From assembly GCA_016187385.1 (NCBI GenBank), contig JACPJU010000001.1:401144-465143 (forward strand): a stretch of 64,000 nucleotides of DNA. The letters run 5' to 3'. Origin of the DNA: Candidatus Aenigmatarchaeota archaeon. GTDB lineage: Archaea > Aenigmatarchaeota > Aenigmatarchaeia > CG10238-14 > SCSR01. The position numbers and the translations under genes are program-made. Within the stretch, counting starts at the first letter, position 1. Every line of letters starts with the position of its first letter. The notes under the pieces are model-generated. The model had not been told where the DNA came from. It made no database searches and saw nothing but the letters and a program-made list of their open reading frames with translations. Shown here in pieces: positions 8,005-18,200 of the stretch.

Positions 8005-8466
8005 ATGCCAGCCGACAAAGACGAATACGAATTAATTCCTCTTACGCCTCTCAGGAGATTAGAGAAAAGAATGGAAAAGGTAGAGTCTACTGCCCCCGGA
8101 ATAGACGTGAGCGAGTTCTTCAGGGAACTGATTTCCATAATAAAAATGAATCAGGAGATTGTAGATCAGTTGGCCAAGTCAAGTGATGCTCTTAGAATAG
8201 AACTGGCAAAACTGCCCGCAAAGCTCGATTCCGTGATAATGAATCTCAATGAACTGATAGACTACATAAAAGAAGGTAGCGAGGAAGGGCCGAGAGCCGT
8301 AGCAGTTGATTCCAAGCCGATGTCAGACAAGATAGAACAATTGATCGAGACCAACAAGAAGATCATAGAGACAAACGAGAATGTCCTCACACTCATGGAA
8401 TCACTCGAAAAAAGATACAAGCCTCTGCCTCCGAGACCGCCAATTCTGAGACCCTTAACAAGATAA
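8005..8466 (+). CDS. Predicted coiled-coil protein upstream of the pilus operon
   Basis: 153 residues with no signal peptide or membrane segment. Residues about 15-150 are strongly helical with heptad-like spacing (LRRLEKRMEKVES, IIKMNQEIVDQLAKSSDALR, KIIETNENVLTLMESLEKR) and the C-terminus is proline-rich (PLPPRPPILRPL). It precedes the first pilin-like gene by 22 bp on the same strand, which suggests an accessory role in the pilus system, for example a cytoplasmic scaffold. I do not recognise a named family, so function is inferred from position only. Confidence 0.7.
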   Translation: MPADKDEYELIPLTPLRRLEKRMEKVESTAPGIDVSEFFRELISIIKMNQEIVDQLAKSSDALRIELAKLPAKLDSVIMNLNELIDYIKEGSEEGPRAVAVDSKPMSDKIEQLIETNKKIIETNENVLTLMESLEKRYKPLPPRPPILRPLTR

Positions 8467-8488
8467 AAAAGGGAATACAAATCATATT

Positions 8489-9151
8489 ATGAAAAAGGCT
8501 GTGTCGGAAATCATTGCAGCTGTTTTGATTGTTACCATTACAATAGGTTTGACATCCACAGCCTACATCTGGGGCAAGCCACTGATAGAAAAAAGGCAGG
8601 AAGCCACGACAACTGAAAGGGTTTACAACAAACTTTCCCAGACCAATGAAAATTCCCTGTCGAAAACAATAGAAGATGTCGCGAACAACAGAGGGATAAA
8701 AACTTTTACAATCGATGCAGACGGCATATGGACACTAGACGAAACGAATGATTATATCACATTCAGCTTCCCAAGCAAGACTTCAAACATAGCAGTGACA
8801 ACAACTCCAATTTCATTCACGGCTGGCGTGCAGTGCGTTATTGATGGAGGCAAGATAGTCCCTTCTCCAGTTAATGGCACATCGGGCCAGGACAGTCCGT
8901 CTGTGGTCTGCGCGAAAGCTGTCAGACAGGGGGATGTCTTTGTCATAACTTATACAATCATATTCAGGGAAATCTACAACAATCCATTCAGTCAAACAGC
9001 AAGCGGCTTCAAGATAGACCTGGTGAAAGACCCGACAGGATTGACAACATCCAGCGGCAGGACAGTGAAGATTTCTTACGGAGATACAACACAAGAAGTC
9101 ATAGGAGGCAAAACATTAATTAAGAGACAAGTGAAAATTCTACTTATATGA
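8489..9151 (+). CDS. Type IV pilin-like protein with class III signal peptide
   Basis: 220 residues. The N-terminus MKKAVSEIIAAVLIVTITIG is a short positively charged head, a likely cleavage site around Ala4, and a hydrophobic helix, as in archaeal type IV pilins processed by a PibD/EppA-type peptidase. The rest is beta-rich with many Thr, Ser and Asn, suited to an extracellular pilin head. Its ATG is 22 bp after the coiled-coil gene and its stop overlaps the next start (ATGA). It is probably a major or minor pilin; which one cannot be told without expression data. Confidence 0.82.
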   Translation: MKKAVSEIIAAVLIVTITIGLTSTAYIWGKPLIEKRQEATTTERVYNKLSQTNENSLSKTIEDVANNRGIKTFTIDADGIWTLDETNDYITFSFPSKTSNIAVTTTPISFTAGVQCVIDGGKIVPSPVNGTSGQDSPSVVCAKAVRQGDVFVITYTIIFREIYNNPFSQTASGFKIDLVKDPTGLTTSSGRTVKISYGDTTQEVIGGKTLIKRQVKILLI

Positions 9152-9567
9152 AAGCCCAATCTTTGATAATCCAGTTCATTATTTTCTTTACCATAAGCCT
9201 ATCTGTATTTTTCATGGTCGGCAATCTCTTCAGATACCAGTATGATTTGATCAGGCGGGATGTTCTACAGTCAAGTTCAGAATTGACAGCCGAATACTTG
9301 TCTGCTGTGGCGATAAAAGCTGTCGACACATGCAAATCCTGCGACAATGTCAGCATAACTTTGAACGTCAAGCCTTCTGCAGGATACAATCCGACCATTC
9401 GGTTGGACGATGGAATATTAGTAAAGATAGAACCAGAGAACAAGATTGTCCAATCGTCCATCCACAATCTGAAAGATTCAATCAGATTCCAAACAAACGA
9501 TGTTTCTTCGGTGCAACCTATAACTTTAACTTATGAGAGAGAAAACAATATATTGGGGATTGAATGA
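9148..9567 (+). CDS. Minor pilin-like membrane-anchored protein
   Basis: 139 residues. MKAQSLIIQFIIFFTISLSV is a class III-type start with KAQ before a hydrophobic helix of about 20 residues. A soluble region follows with one Cys pair (TCKSC, about residues 58-62). Start and stop both overlap neighbours by ATGA, so it is translated as part of the pilus operon. Role as a minor pilin or initiation subunit is inferred from the N-terminus and location. Confidence 0.75.
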   Translation: MKAQSLIIQFIIFFTISLSVFFMVGNLFRYQYDLIRRDVLQSSSELTAEYLSAVAIKAVDTCKSCDNVSITLNVKPSAGYNPTIRLDDGILVKIEPENKIVQSSIHNLKDSIRFQTNDVSSVQPITLTYERENNILGIE

Positions 9568-11300
9568 AATTTTCTCGGTCTGCTCTGCTGCGGAAAATGA
9601 TTGCAGGTCAAAAAATTCTTGCGCAAAAGTCACAGCAATTATCGCAAGGACAATTCCCGATTCAGCAAGTGCAGATAACCGCGCCACCTCAACTTCAAGC
9701 CCAACGAGAAGAATCTATAAAACCGCAGATCGCAGAAAAAGTCGAAGGATTCGAAATACCATCATGTAGACCCAAGGCCAAGATGGAAACAGAATCTCAT
9801 GAAAAGGTCATTGCGCCATTGACTTATCCGCTGATTCCAAAATCGCCCGCAAAGGACGAGCCTGTTTTTGCTTATGCCAAAATCTTCTGGGACGCCGCCA
9901 ACAACAAATACATCTACGAGCTAGTTGAACCGCAAATGTCTGAAAAACTGAAAGACACCAACATAAAAGTGAAGGAAATGCTCGAGCAGAGACTGGATGT
10001 TGACTTCAGCAAATTGAAAAAAATAGAAGTGAAGAAATATCTGAACGATAATGTTGACAAGGTGTTGAATTATTTCAATCTGATTCTGAACGACGCCGAG
10101 AAGACAATACTGAAATACTACATAGAACGGGATTTCACCGCGCTCGGAATCATGGAACCTTTGATGCAGGACCCGAACATAGAAGACATCAGTTGCGACG
10201 GGGTAAACATACCCGTGTTTGTCTTCCACAGAAATTCAAAGGTCAGTTCTGTTGCAACGAATATAAAATTCGACACCGATGAAGAATTGGATTCTTTTGT
10301 CATACGTCTTGCGCAGTTGTGCGGGAAATCGATTTCAGTCGCGCAGCCATTGCTTGACGGAAGCCTTCCGGACGGTTCGAGAGTGCAGGCTACACTGGGA
10401 ACCGACATTGCAAGAAGAGGGAGCAATTTTACGATCAGAAAATTCACAGAAGAACCATTGACGCCTACAAATATTCTGAATTACGGAACATCAGATCCAG
10501 GCATGCTCGCTTATTTGTGGTACGCTGTCGATTATGGCAGAAGCATTCTTGTATCCGGCGGAACAGCATCGGGAAAGACATCCATGCTTAATGTTCTTTC
10601 ACTTTTCATAAGACCGGACAAAAAAATTGTCAGCATAGAAGATACCGCAGAACTGAGACTTCCTCATCCACATTGGGTTCCCATGGTCGCGAGAACCAGC
10701 ATAAGTGTAGAAGGTTCGAAGGAAGTTGATTTGTTTGAGCTGCTCAAAGAAAGCTTGAGGCAGAGACCAGACAACATAATTGTCGGCGAAGTAAGGGGAA
10801 AGGAGGCTTATGTGTTGTTCCAGCAAATGGCCACAGGTCATCCGTCCCTTGCAACAATACATGCAGAAAACATAGGCAGACTCATGGACAGATTGACAAC
10901 ACAACCTATCTCATTACCGGCATCGCTTCTCAGCAGCCTTGATATTGTTGTGTTCCAGGCGAAAATGAGATACCGGGACAAATTTGTCAGGCGCGTTGTC
11001 GAAATTGTTGAGATAGTTGGTGTAGATCCAAAAACAAATTTGCCGATAATAAACCAGGTGTACAAATGGAATCCCCTCAAGGACACATTCGACATCACGA
11101 GCAAGTCTCTTGTGCTGAAGAAAATATCAGAATACAACGGCCTCACAGAAAAACAGATAAGAGACGACATACAGAAAAGAATCAAGATACTGGAATGGAT
11201 GGACGAGAACAAAATTCTGGACTATAGGATGTTCCACAAGCTGTTTTCTATTTACTACAGCGACCCCAATAGATTAATGTCTGCAGTAGGTGCAGTATAG
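9564..11300 (+). CDS. Type II/IV secretion system (pilus assembly) ATPase, GspE/TadA/VirB11 superfamily
   Basis: 578 residues. It would power pilus polymerisation at the cytoplasmic face of the membrane. Residues 1-80 are low-complexity and Gln/Pro-rich. The C-terminal ATPase has Walker A GGTASGKTS (about 332-340), the Asp box IVSIEDTAELRLPH (about 353-366) and VGEVRGKEA (about 411-419), followed by a His box TGHPSLATIHAEN. These motifs are diagnostic for this superfamily. It precedes two TadC-like membrane proteins, the normal ATPase-platform gene order. The lack of FlaF/G/H/X-like genes argues against an archaellum and for a type IV pilus or adhesion system. Confidence 0.93.
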   Translation: MKFSRSALLRKMIAGQKILAQKSQQLSQGQFPIQQVQITAPPQLQAQREESIKPQIAEKVEGFEIPSCRPKAKMETESHEKVIAPLTYPLIPKSPAKDEPVFAYAKIFWDAANNKYIYELVEPQMSEKLKDTNIKVKEMLEQRLDVDFSKLKKIEVKKYLNDNVDKVLNYFNLILNDAEKTILKYYIERDFTALGIMEPLMQDPNIEDISCDGVNIPVFVFHRNSKVSSVATNIKFDTDEELDSFVIRLAQLCGKSISVAQPLLDGSLPDGSRVQATLGTDIARRGSNFTIRKFTEEPLTPTNILNYGTSDPGMLAYLWYAVDYGRSILVSGGTASGKTSMLNVLSLFIRPDKKIVSIEDTAELRLPHPHWVPMVARTSISVEGSKEVDLFELLKESLRQRPDNIIVGEVRGKEAYVLFQQMATGHPSLATIHAENIGRLMDRLTTQPISLPASLLSSLDIVVFQAKMRYRDKFVRRVVEIVEIVGVDPKTNLPIINQVYKWNPLKDTFDITSKSLVLKKISEYNGLTEKQIRDDIQKRIKILEWMDENKILDYRMFHKLFSIYYSDPNRLMSAVGAV

Positions 11301-12169
11301 TGGATTTTTACACAAAATTCTCATTCCGTTTTTTCGGTGGACTGAGCGATGATTTAGCCGTTTTCTTCCCCGATCTGGCAGACGATTTAAAGAAGGCCGG
11401 GCTGAGCATTTCAAACAAAGAATACATAAGCCTGGGTGCGATGAGTTCTTTCTTATTTCTCCTCATGGAACTCCCAATAGTATCTTTCATTTTCGGATTC
11501 GTGTTCAAAGGAGTGCTCATAAGCCTGATAACATCCATTACAACTTCGGTGCTCCTGGCGCTATTGGTATTTTACCTGTTCACGCAATATCCGAAAACAG
11601 TTGTCCACGACAAGGAAAAAAGAATCGATTCTGTGCTTCCGTTTGCTTCATTGTTTCTTTCGACGATAGCGGGCACAAAGCTTCCTTTGGACCAGATTTT
11701 CAAAGTCTTCGGCAGATACAGCAAATACGGCGAGATAACAAACCAGATGCAGCTTTTGAATAAAGACATCGACCTTTTCGGCATGGACATTCACACTGCT
11801 CTGGAAAGGGCTGTCAACAGGTCGCCTTCAAAGAAATTGAAGGAAATGCTGTGGGGCATTCTGTCCACCTCAACCTCTGGCGGCGATGTCAGCACTTATC
11901 TGCGCGAGAAGGGTCTTGGCCAGATGGAAGATTACAAGAGAACGCTGAATGACTTTTCAAAAAAACTTACGCTCTTCATCGAAATCTATCTCACTGCGAT
12001 TGTTGTCGGTGCGATATTCTTCATCATAATGACATCGATATTCTCGGGAATTTCCGGAGTGGGAGGCAACATAATCCTATTGCAGTCCCTGATACTTTTC
12101 CTGTTTTTGCCAGTCATTTCTATAGTGTTCATGATTTTGATAAAGGTTTCATCGCCCACAGGTGATTGA
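11300..12169 (+). CDS. Pilus assembly platform membrane protein, TadC/FlaJ-like (first)
   Basis: 289 residues starting at a GTG whose first base is the last base of the ATPase TAG stop. Hydrophobic segments lie at about residues 43-93 and again at about 225-285, with a cytoplasmic helical domain between them (SVLPFASLFLSTIAGTKLP, and a TSTSGGDVSTYLREK segment). This is the GspF/TadC fold of pilus platform proteins. The conserved SGG-like element matches type II secretion F domains. It would sit in the membrane and couple ATPase motion to pilin polymerisation, probably with the second copy next door. Confidence 0.88.
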   Translation: MDFYTKFSFRFFGGLSDDLAVFFPDLADDLKKAGLSISNKEYISLGAMSSFLFLLMELPIVSFIFGFVFKGVLISLITSITTSVLLALLVFYLFTQYPKTVVHDKEKRIDSVLPFASLFLSTIAGTKLPLDQIFKVFGRYSKYGEITNQMQLLNKDIDLFGMDIHTALERAVNRSPSKKLKEMLWGILSTSTSGGDVSTYLREKGLGQMEDYKRTLNDFSKKLTLFIEIYLTAIVVGAIFFIIMTSIFSGISGVGGNIILLQSLILFLFLPVISIVFMILIKVSSPTGD

Positions 12170-13105
12170 GTGAAAAAGAAAATGAACGTAAACCAGACAT
12201 TGATGATAACGATCGGGATATCCGCAGTTCTTGTAGCCGTAGGCATAATAACAGCCGATACGGGAATCGTCGGCAACGCGATAATATTGTCCGCTTTCAT
12301 AATATCAAGCCCCATACTTTTCGTCCGCTACAAAAAATTCAGGGAGTTCAAGGAAATGGAAGAGAAATTCCCAGTGTTCCTGCGGGATTTGATTGAATCC
12401 TTGAGAGCAGGGCTTCCACTTCACAAAGCCATCCTGAGCGCGAACAAAATAAGTTACGGCAGCCTTTCGAATGAAGTCAAGAAAATGTCTAGCCAGATAA
12501 GCTGGAACATGCCTGTCGACAAAGTTCTGGGGCAATTCGCGGATAGGGTAAAGTCGAGCAAAAAGCTGAACTCAGGAGTCCAGGTCATCCGCGAGTCTTA
12601 TTTGTCAGGCGGAAATGTAGTCTCGACAATGGATTCTATCGCAACATCGCACATAGCTTTGTTGGATGCCGAGAAAGAAAGATCTTCCGCATTGGGCCAG
12701 TATGTGATCGTCATGTATGCCATATCCCTCATAGTCATTGCTATCGTAGTGGGAATAAACAAGATAATGGTTCCTATATTTTCCCTGTCGCAGCAGAGCG
12801 GTTTCGCCGAATCGGGTTTCGCCATTTCAAATCCGTGCAATGCATGCACAGGCATAGAATGCGGCGTGTGCGCAGGTTACGATCTAACAGCCCATGTATT
12901 TAAGATTGACCCGCAAAGTCCATCAGCGTATTATACATCCCTGTTTTTCTTCATGAGTATAATCCAATCGATATTCTCAGGACTGGTCGCGGGACAGATA
13001 AGCGAAGGCTCTCTTGTTGCTGGATTCAGGCATAGTCTGATTCTGGCAAGCATCACGTTCGGCACTTTCAGCATCTTGGTGAGGGTGGGTCTTCTTGGCG
13101 CATAA
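12170..13105 (+). CDS. Pilus assembly platform membrane protein, TadC/FlaJ-like (second)
   Basis: 311 residues from a GTG directly abutting the preceding stop. Two hydrophobic segments near residues 12-50 and several at about 180-205 and 255-310 flank a cytoplasmic type II secretion F-like domain (LRDLIESLRAGLPLHKAI, then SYLSGGNVVSTMDSIA). An insertion before the last helices contains four Cys (NPCNACTGIECGVCAGY, around 223-239), which may form disulfides or bind metal on the outer face. This Cys cluster is not a usual part of the family. The tandem arrangement with the first TadC-like gene suggests a heterodimeric platform. Confidence 0.87.
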   Translation: MKKKMNVNQTLMITIGISAVLVAVGIITADTGIVGNAIILSAFIISSPILFVRYKKFREFKEMEEKFPVFLRDLIESLRAGLPLHKAILSANKISYGSLSNEVKKMSSQISWNMPVDKVLGQFADRVKSSKKLNSGVQVIRESYLSGGNVVSTMDSIATSHIALLDAEKERSSALGQYVIVMYAISLIVIAIVVGINKIMVPIFSLSQQSGFAESGFAISNPCNACTGIECGVCAGYDLTAHVFKIDPQSPSAYYTSLFFFMSIIQSIFSGLVAGQISEGSLVAGFRHSLILASITFGTFSILVRVGLLGA

Positions 13106-13598
13106 AAAGGCCCAGCTTTCCGCAGGCTTTTACACTGCCATGATAGTCTTCATAGGTTTTGTCGGTTACATAACATTCCAACTATTCCAGACAGTTCCAA
13201 CAACAATCAACGCAGTAAGATCAGAAAACATGAGAATCGAGGCATATCAGATTTCAGAATTGCTGGTGAACGATGTTGGTGAACCGAATGATTGGGAGAC
13301 CAAACAATTGTCTCAAATAGAAAGGATAGGATTGTCAGACGCGACTCAAAATAAAACCAATTATTTATCTACTGGGAAAATAAACCAATTGCAGACCATA
13401 TGCAACAATAATTACAATGATTTGAAGCGATTGCTCGACATCGATAATGAGATATCAATAGAATTCATCGACCACGCGACAGACACAGGATGGGTGTGCA
13501 ACCCAAATACGCAGCAGAACAGTTTCAGATTCAATCGAATAGTGTCGGTTGACGGAACTTCTTCCGCAGAACTAATAATTGAGATGTGGAGACAATGA
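13095..13598 (+). CDS. Pilin-like protein with class III signal peptide
   Basis: 167 residues from a TTG that overlaps the preceding gene by 11 bp. The N-terminus MAHKKAQLSAGFYTAMIVFI has a basic head, a KKAQ processing-like site and a hydrophobic helix. The following region is polar with two Cys. The stop overlaps the next ATG (ATGA). It is probably a minor pilin. The TTG start is chosen because it is the only start that keeps the basic head and the processing motif. Confidence 0.72.
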   Translation: MAHKKAQLSAGFYTAMIVFIGFVGYITFQLFQTVPTTINAVRSENMRIEAYQISELLVNDVGEPNDWETKQLSQIERIGLSDATQNKTNYLSTGKINQLQTICNNNYNDLKRLLDIDNEISIEFIDHATDTGWVCNPNTQQNSFRFNRIVSVDGTSSAELIIEMWRQ

Positions 13599-14953
13599 AA
13601 GGACAGGTTCCTATTGTGGAAGTAATAATCTCAATCATAATCGCATTTGTAGCGTTCAATATCCTGTTCACCGGCGGACAATACCAGACAAAATGGAATG
13701 ACGCTACATCGTTATTGCACGGCAGGGACATTCTGACAACCGCTGACAGGTTGGGTCAATTGCACAATTATGCTTTCTCCGAAACCAGTTTCAATTCATT
13801 CATCGGGGAGATGGACGTATCCAAAGATGTTCTCATAAAACTGGAAACACAGGGAACTTTAAAAAGTACAATGTATATTGCGTGCGATTGCACAAGTGAA
13901 CAACTAGCATATCTTCAAAATGTTCTTGGCGACGTGAAGCTCAACAACAGGCAAGTTAATGTTAATATCTGCAGTACAACATTGCCGGCTATAAACAGTT
14001 GCGGTTCGGGTACGCAATATCCCGATGTTCTTGTCATATGGGGCTATAGGGATCTTACATCATACATAAGCGTTCTTTCGGATTTCATCAGCAACGGCAA
14101 CAGTGCTGTGGAGATAGCCGATGTGCCGCATACTAAAGTCAACAATCTCGGAAATGACGAGGACGAGGGACAGAAAAGAATCTTCGGGACGATTTACATA
14201 GCCGAAGGCAATTTTCCAAACAATCAGGATGAATTCATAGCTCCAACAAATGCCCAGCAACTGACTTTCAAATCCTACAGATGGTTCTATCATCTGCCTT
14301 ATCTTCTGACAGGAACGAGTGATGCTGTTTCATTTCAAATGGAGTCTGGATCTACTGTAACATGCAATGGCAAGACAGGCAATTTAAAATTCAGGGACAA
14401 CAGTTACCAATTCTGGATTTGCAGCGACAGCAAAGCCTACTTTGACACGACCACACCTCAAAACAACAAAGCTGACGTATCAGTCTCAGAAGGGGAAAGA
14501 TTTTCAATATCATCATCGAACTTTCTGTTGAGTTACGTTGAATTACCAAACAAGATAAGAATAACATTCAAGCCTGATTACCAATACAATGATTTCATAG
14601 TCAAGGACAACGGACACAACAAGCTGGCGTTGGCATCGCCGGACAACAAGAGCAAGACATTGCTTTCAATGGGCTTCTGGGATAATGAAGAACAAAAGCC
14701 GATTGCAGCCGTGATATTCAACGGCACGGAAAACGGAAAGTCTGTATGGATAGCGGATTTTTCACGAGATGGTTTGAGTGCAACAGGCGATGACCACAAA
14801 CAATTGTTATCCTCACTAATTTTGTCAATCGCAAGCAAGAAAAGCACAGTGCAGTCAATTTTATCCGGTCAGATTACTTCCTACATAAATGTTGTGAGCA
14901 AAGACATGATGGAAGTATATAGGGTCGACCTTGCGATTGGAAAACCGTTCTAG
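13595..14953 (+). CDS. Large pilin-like surface protein of the pilus operon
   Basis: 452 residues from the ATG at 13595, which overlaps the upstream TGA; a GTG at 13586 is less likely. MKGQVPIVEVIISIIIAFVA is a class III signal with KG before Gln, then a hydrophobic helix. The long extracellular part has scattered Cys (CDC, NSC, TCNGKTG, WICSD) and beta-rich stretches. VLVIWGYRDL and SVWIADFSRDGLS hint at an alpha/beta module resembling a von Willebrand or glutamine-amidotransferase-like fold, but I cannot assign it. It may be the tip or adhesive pilin of the system. It is the last gene of the overlapping operon. Confidence 0.75.
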   Translation: MKGQVPIVEVIISIIIAFVAFNILFTGGQYQTKWNDATSLLHGRDILTTADRLGQLHNYAFSETSFNSFIGEMDVSKDVLIKLETQGTLKSTMYIACDCTSEQLAYLQNVLGDVKLNNRQVNVNICSTTLPAINSCGSGTQYPDVLVIWGYRDLTSYISVLSDFISNGNSAVEIADVPHTKVNNLGNDEDEGQKRIFGTIYIAEGNFPNNQDEFIAPTNAQQLTFKSYRWFYHLPYLLTGTSDAVSFQMESGSTVTCNGKTGNLKFRDNSYQFWICSDSKAYFDTTTPQNNKADVSVSEGERFSISSSNFLLSYVELPNKIRITFKPDYQYNDFIVKDNGHNKLALASPDNKSKTLLSMGFWDNEEQKPIAAVIFNGTENGKSVWIADFSRDGLSATGDDHKQLLSSLILSIASKKSTVQSILSGQITSYINVVSKDMMEVYRVDLAIGKPF

Positions 14954-14974
14954 AATTAATCTGATTTTAGCCAG

Positions 14975-15187
14975 CTACGGAGGTATAGGCGGAATTTCTT
15001 CTGGTGCATTTTGAATGGGTGCGGTAATTTGTATAATATCATTTAATGGCGATTCTCTGTTTAAAACTAGAAACCATACAACTGCCAGCAAGATAATAAC
15101 GACAACACCAATTAAAATATACATCCGTGTTCTGCTCTTTTTCTTTTCTTTATCACCCCATTTCTCCTTCAATTCGTTGTATTCCAT
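14975..15187 (-). CDS. Small single-span membrane protein
   Basis: 70 residues. A charged N-terminal head (ELKEKWGDKEKKKSRTR) precedes one hydrophobic helix (YILIGVVVIILLAVVWFLV, about 23-41), and the C-terminus is acidic and proline-rich (APEEIPPIPP). The positive-inside rule places the N-terminus in the cytoplasm. It is divergent from the giant surface protein, with only 28 bp between the starts, so the two share a promoter region rich in TATATA. It may be a small partner of the pilus or surface protein; the role is unknown. Confidence 0.7.
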   Translation of the reverse strand: MEYNELKEKWGDKEKKKSRTRMYILIGVVVIILLAVVWFLVLNRESPLNDIIQITAPIQNAPEEIPPIPP

Positions 15188-15215
15188 ATATATATCATTC
15201 GCGAAATAATAATAT

Positions 15216-18200
15216 ATGAGTTACTGGCGGTACTTCGTAATATTCTTTTTACTCGGAATTGTCTTGAACATAACTACGGTCCATGCATCAATTTTCGACA
15301 ACTTCTTCTTCGGTAGCATAATTGATCTCCTCAAACTCACAGGATATGCTGTCGCGCCCACAGACACAGTCTCATACTACAAATTCGACGAATCATCTGG
15401 TACAACAGCTTCAGATTCATCCGGCGCCAACACAGGAACTTTAATCGGCGGTCCATCCTGGACAGCAGGCAGAGTCAACAATGCATTGAACTTCGACGGA
15501 ATAAATGATCATGTATCAATCCCGGATTCTTCTGCATTGGACATCGCCACCAGCATGACAATCACAGCTTGGATAAAAGCATCCGATTGTTCCGGCAGAA
15601 AGGAAATAGTGCAGAAAAATAGCGCTTACGGCCTGAAGCTGGAGAACTGCAAGCTGGTAGGATACTTCTGGGGCTCGTCTGAACCTGCAAGCGCATCCAC
15701 ACTCCAAGCCAACACATGGTATCACATAGCCTACACATATGACGGCACATCAAGAAAATACTACATTAATGGTCAGCTGGACAGCTCCCACTCAACCACA
15801 GGCTCTATCCCAGCAAGCAATCTCAATCTCTGGATTGCACGCGGCTGGTCTGGCGCATACTTCAACGGCATCATAGACGAGGTGAAGATATACAACCGTG
15901 CATTATCTGCAACAGAAATCACAGACGAATACAACTCAGCACCAACACTTCCAGATTATGATGCCCAGTTCATCTCCCAGTCAGTTCCTTCCTCACTCTG
16001 CACCAGCCAGAAATCAACAGTCAACATAACAATGAAGAACACAGGCAACAATACATGGACATCATCAGACAACATTAGATTAGGATCGCAAAATCCTCAA
16101 GACAATACAGTCTGGGGTACACATCGAGTCTTCCTGAACAATACCGATTCGATAAAAACAAACGAGCAGAAGACATTCACGTTCGAGATGACATCCCCAT
16201 CCACAGCAGGCACTTACAACTCCCAGTGGAAGATGCTCAAGGAATTGGTGAAATGGTTCGGTGAGAATTCTACCAACGTGGCAATAGCTGTTCAACAGTG
16301 CCCATCACAACAACCAGACCTAATCATTACAGATATAATATTCACTCCCCTTTCTCCTACAGCAACAGACACAGTGACAATAAACATAACAGTGAAGAAC
16401 ACAGGCATTGCTACAACATCAGCATCTAATTTATCAGTAACTGGCGCAGGAACTTCTTGGAGCCTAACAACCAACATCCTGCCATCAGATTCTAATCAGA
16501 CTCTCCAGATAACTACTAGCTTATCTTCAGGCACACACACTTTCACAGCCAGAGCAGATGCTGACAACGTTATAACAGAATCAAACGAAACAAACAATGA
16601 GCTGACAAAGACTCTAACAGTGTCACCGTCAACTACCCAGACAGGCAACCTGTCCACCGCTTCAACTCCAACAAACGCAAACGTCTATGTCAACAACACA
16701 TACCGTGGCACAACACCAATAAACATCTCATTATCTGCAGGCATTTATGCGGTAAATCTGACAAAATCCGGCTATCTTAATTATACAACCACAGTAACCA
16801 TAGCAGCAGGAGAAACAAGAAATTTAATAGCGGCATTAACACCAAGTGGAACAGCAGAACCTCTAACTGATACTTCTCCTCCTGTCAGATCCAACGGCTC
16901 GCCAACAGGCATGATAACTGTCAATACTTCCACCTTGTCTCTAACTACCAATGAGCTGTCTATATGCAGATACTCTACTGCAGCTGGCGCATCCTACAAT
17001 TCAATGACATCACCTACAGCTCTGAACACAACCCATTCATGGCAATTGTCAAATCTCCCTGATGGAGAAAAGAATTACTACATCCGCTGCAATGACACAG
17101 CAGGCAATGCGAATACTGATGATTACAGGATAACATTCACAGTGAATACAAGTACACAACTTACAGTTGCACCAGCCTTGTCATCAACAGATTTACTAGA
17201 CATCGCCCTACAGCTTGAGACATTAAAAACAAAATTCAGCCAATTGAAAGATTCTACATTGGCATTGGTTGATTACTATGATTCTACAGGCGACACACAA
17301 AACAAAAACAAATTCACAGAAATCGTCGGAATGCTTGGAACAGTCATAAATGAGGTGACTGACATATCGCAGAAAATCAACAGGAATGTAGACAATCCTG
17401 ATGCTATTAAAGACGAACTAAAAGATGACGTCCAAGATTTGAAAGAATTTAACAAAGAGATTGTAAGAAGGATAACCACTTCCCCGTCGGTGGCATCAGC
17501 TGAAACAAGTCCGCCTTTAGCGAATGTGGAAACATCTCAACAAAAACCCGATTTGATAGTCGAGGACATTTCCTTCGTGCAAACGAGAACTATAGGAAAT
17601 TGGAGACAAGTTAATGTTACTTTGAAAATTAAAAACATTGGAAACACAGATTTCCAGACTATCTTTCTGAATAGCTTTTACATAGAATATACTCCTATTG
17701 GGCATTCTGGTTCAGAATATGGGTCTAGAAAAGTGCTTGTCAATCACAATGGGGAGTCTATTCCTGTTAGCGGTGTTATGGAAGTGCAATTAGGTACTAT
17801 ATGGTTGGAGTCTTCTATAGAGAGAGTGAGATTCCTAATCAATTCAGGATATCCTAACGTACCTCGTGGGGAAGAGTCCAACTATGAAAATAATGCTTAT
17901 GTATTAGAAACTCAATTCAATCCAAACGAATTTATTCTGGGAATCATCTCTGATCCCCCAACTGCAAAAATCTACATCAACAATACTTACAAAGGCACAA
18001 CGCCTTCAAATATCGTGCAGTCTTTCAGGCCGTACTCGATTGAAGTCACAAAAATGGGTTATGAGAATTACACTGAAAGTTTTCAAGAAGCTACAGACGT
18101 CTCAATAAGACTAATTTCTAAGTATGAAGAATATTGTCCATATGGGTTTGTGGCAGGTTGCCAAACACCAAATGTTTTAAAATTATTTGGACAAAAGAGC

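Noticed and set aside
8489-14953. Archaellum operon
   Set aside because: No FlaF, FlaG, FlaH or FlaX-like genes are present and there are two separate TadC-like platform genes, so a type IV pilus or adhesion system fits better.
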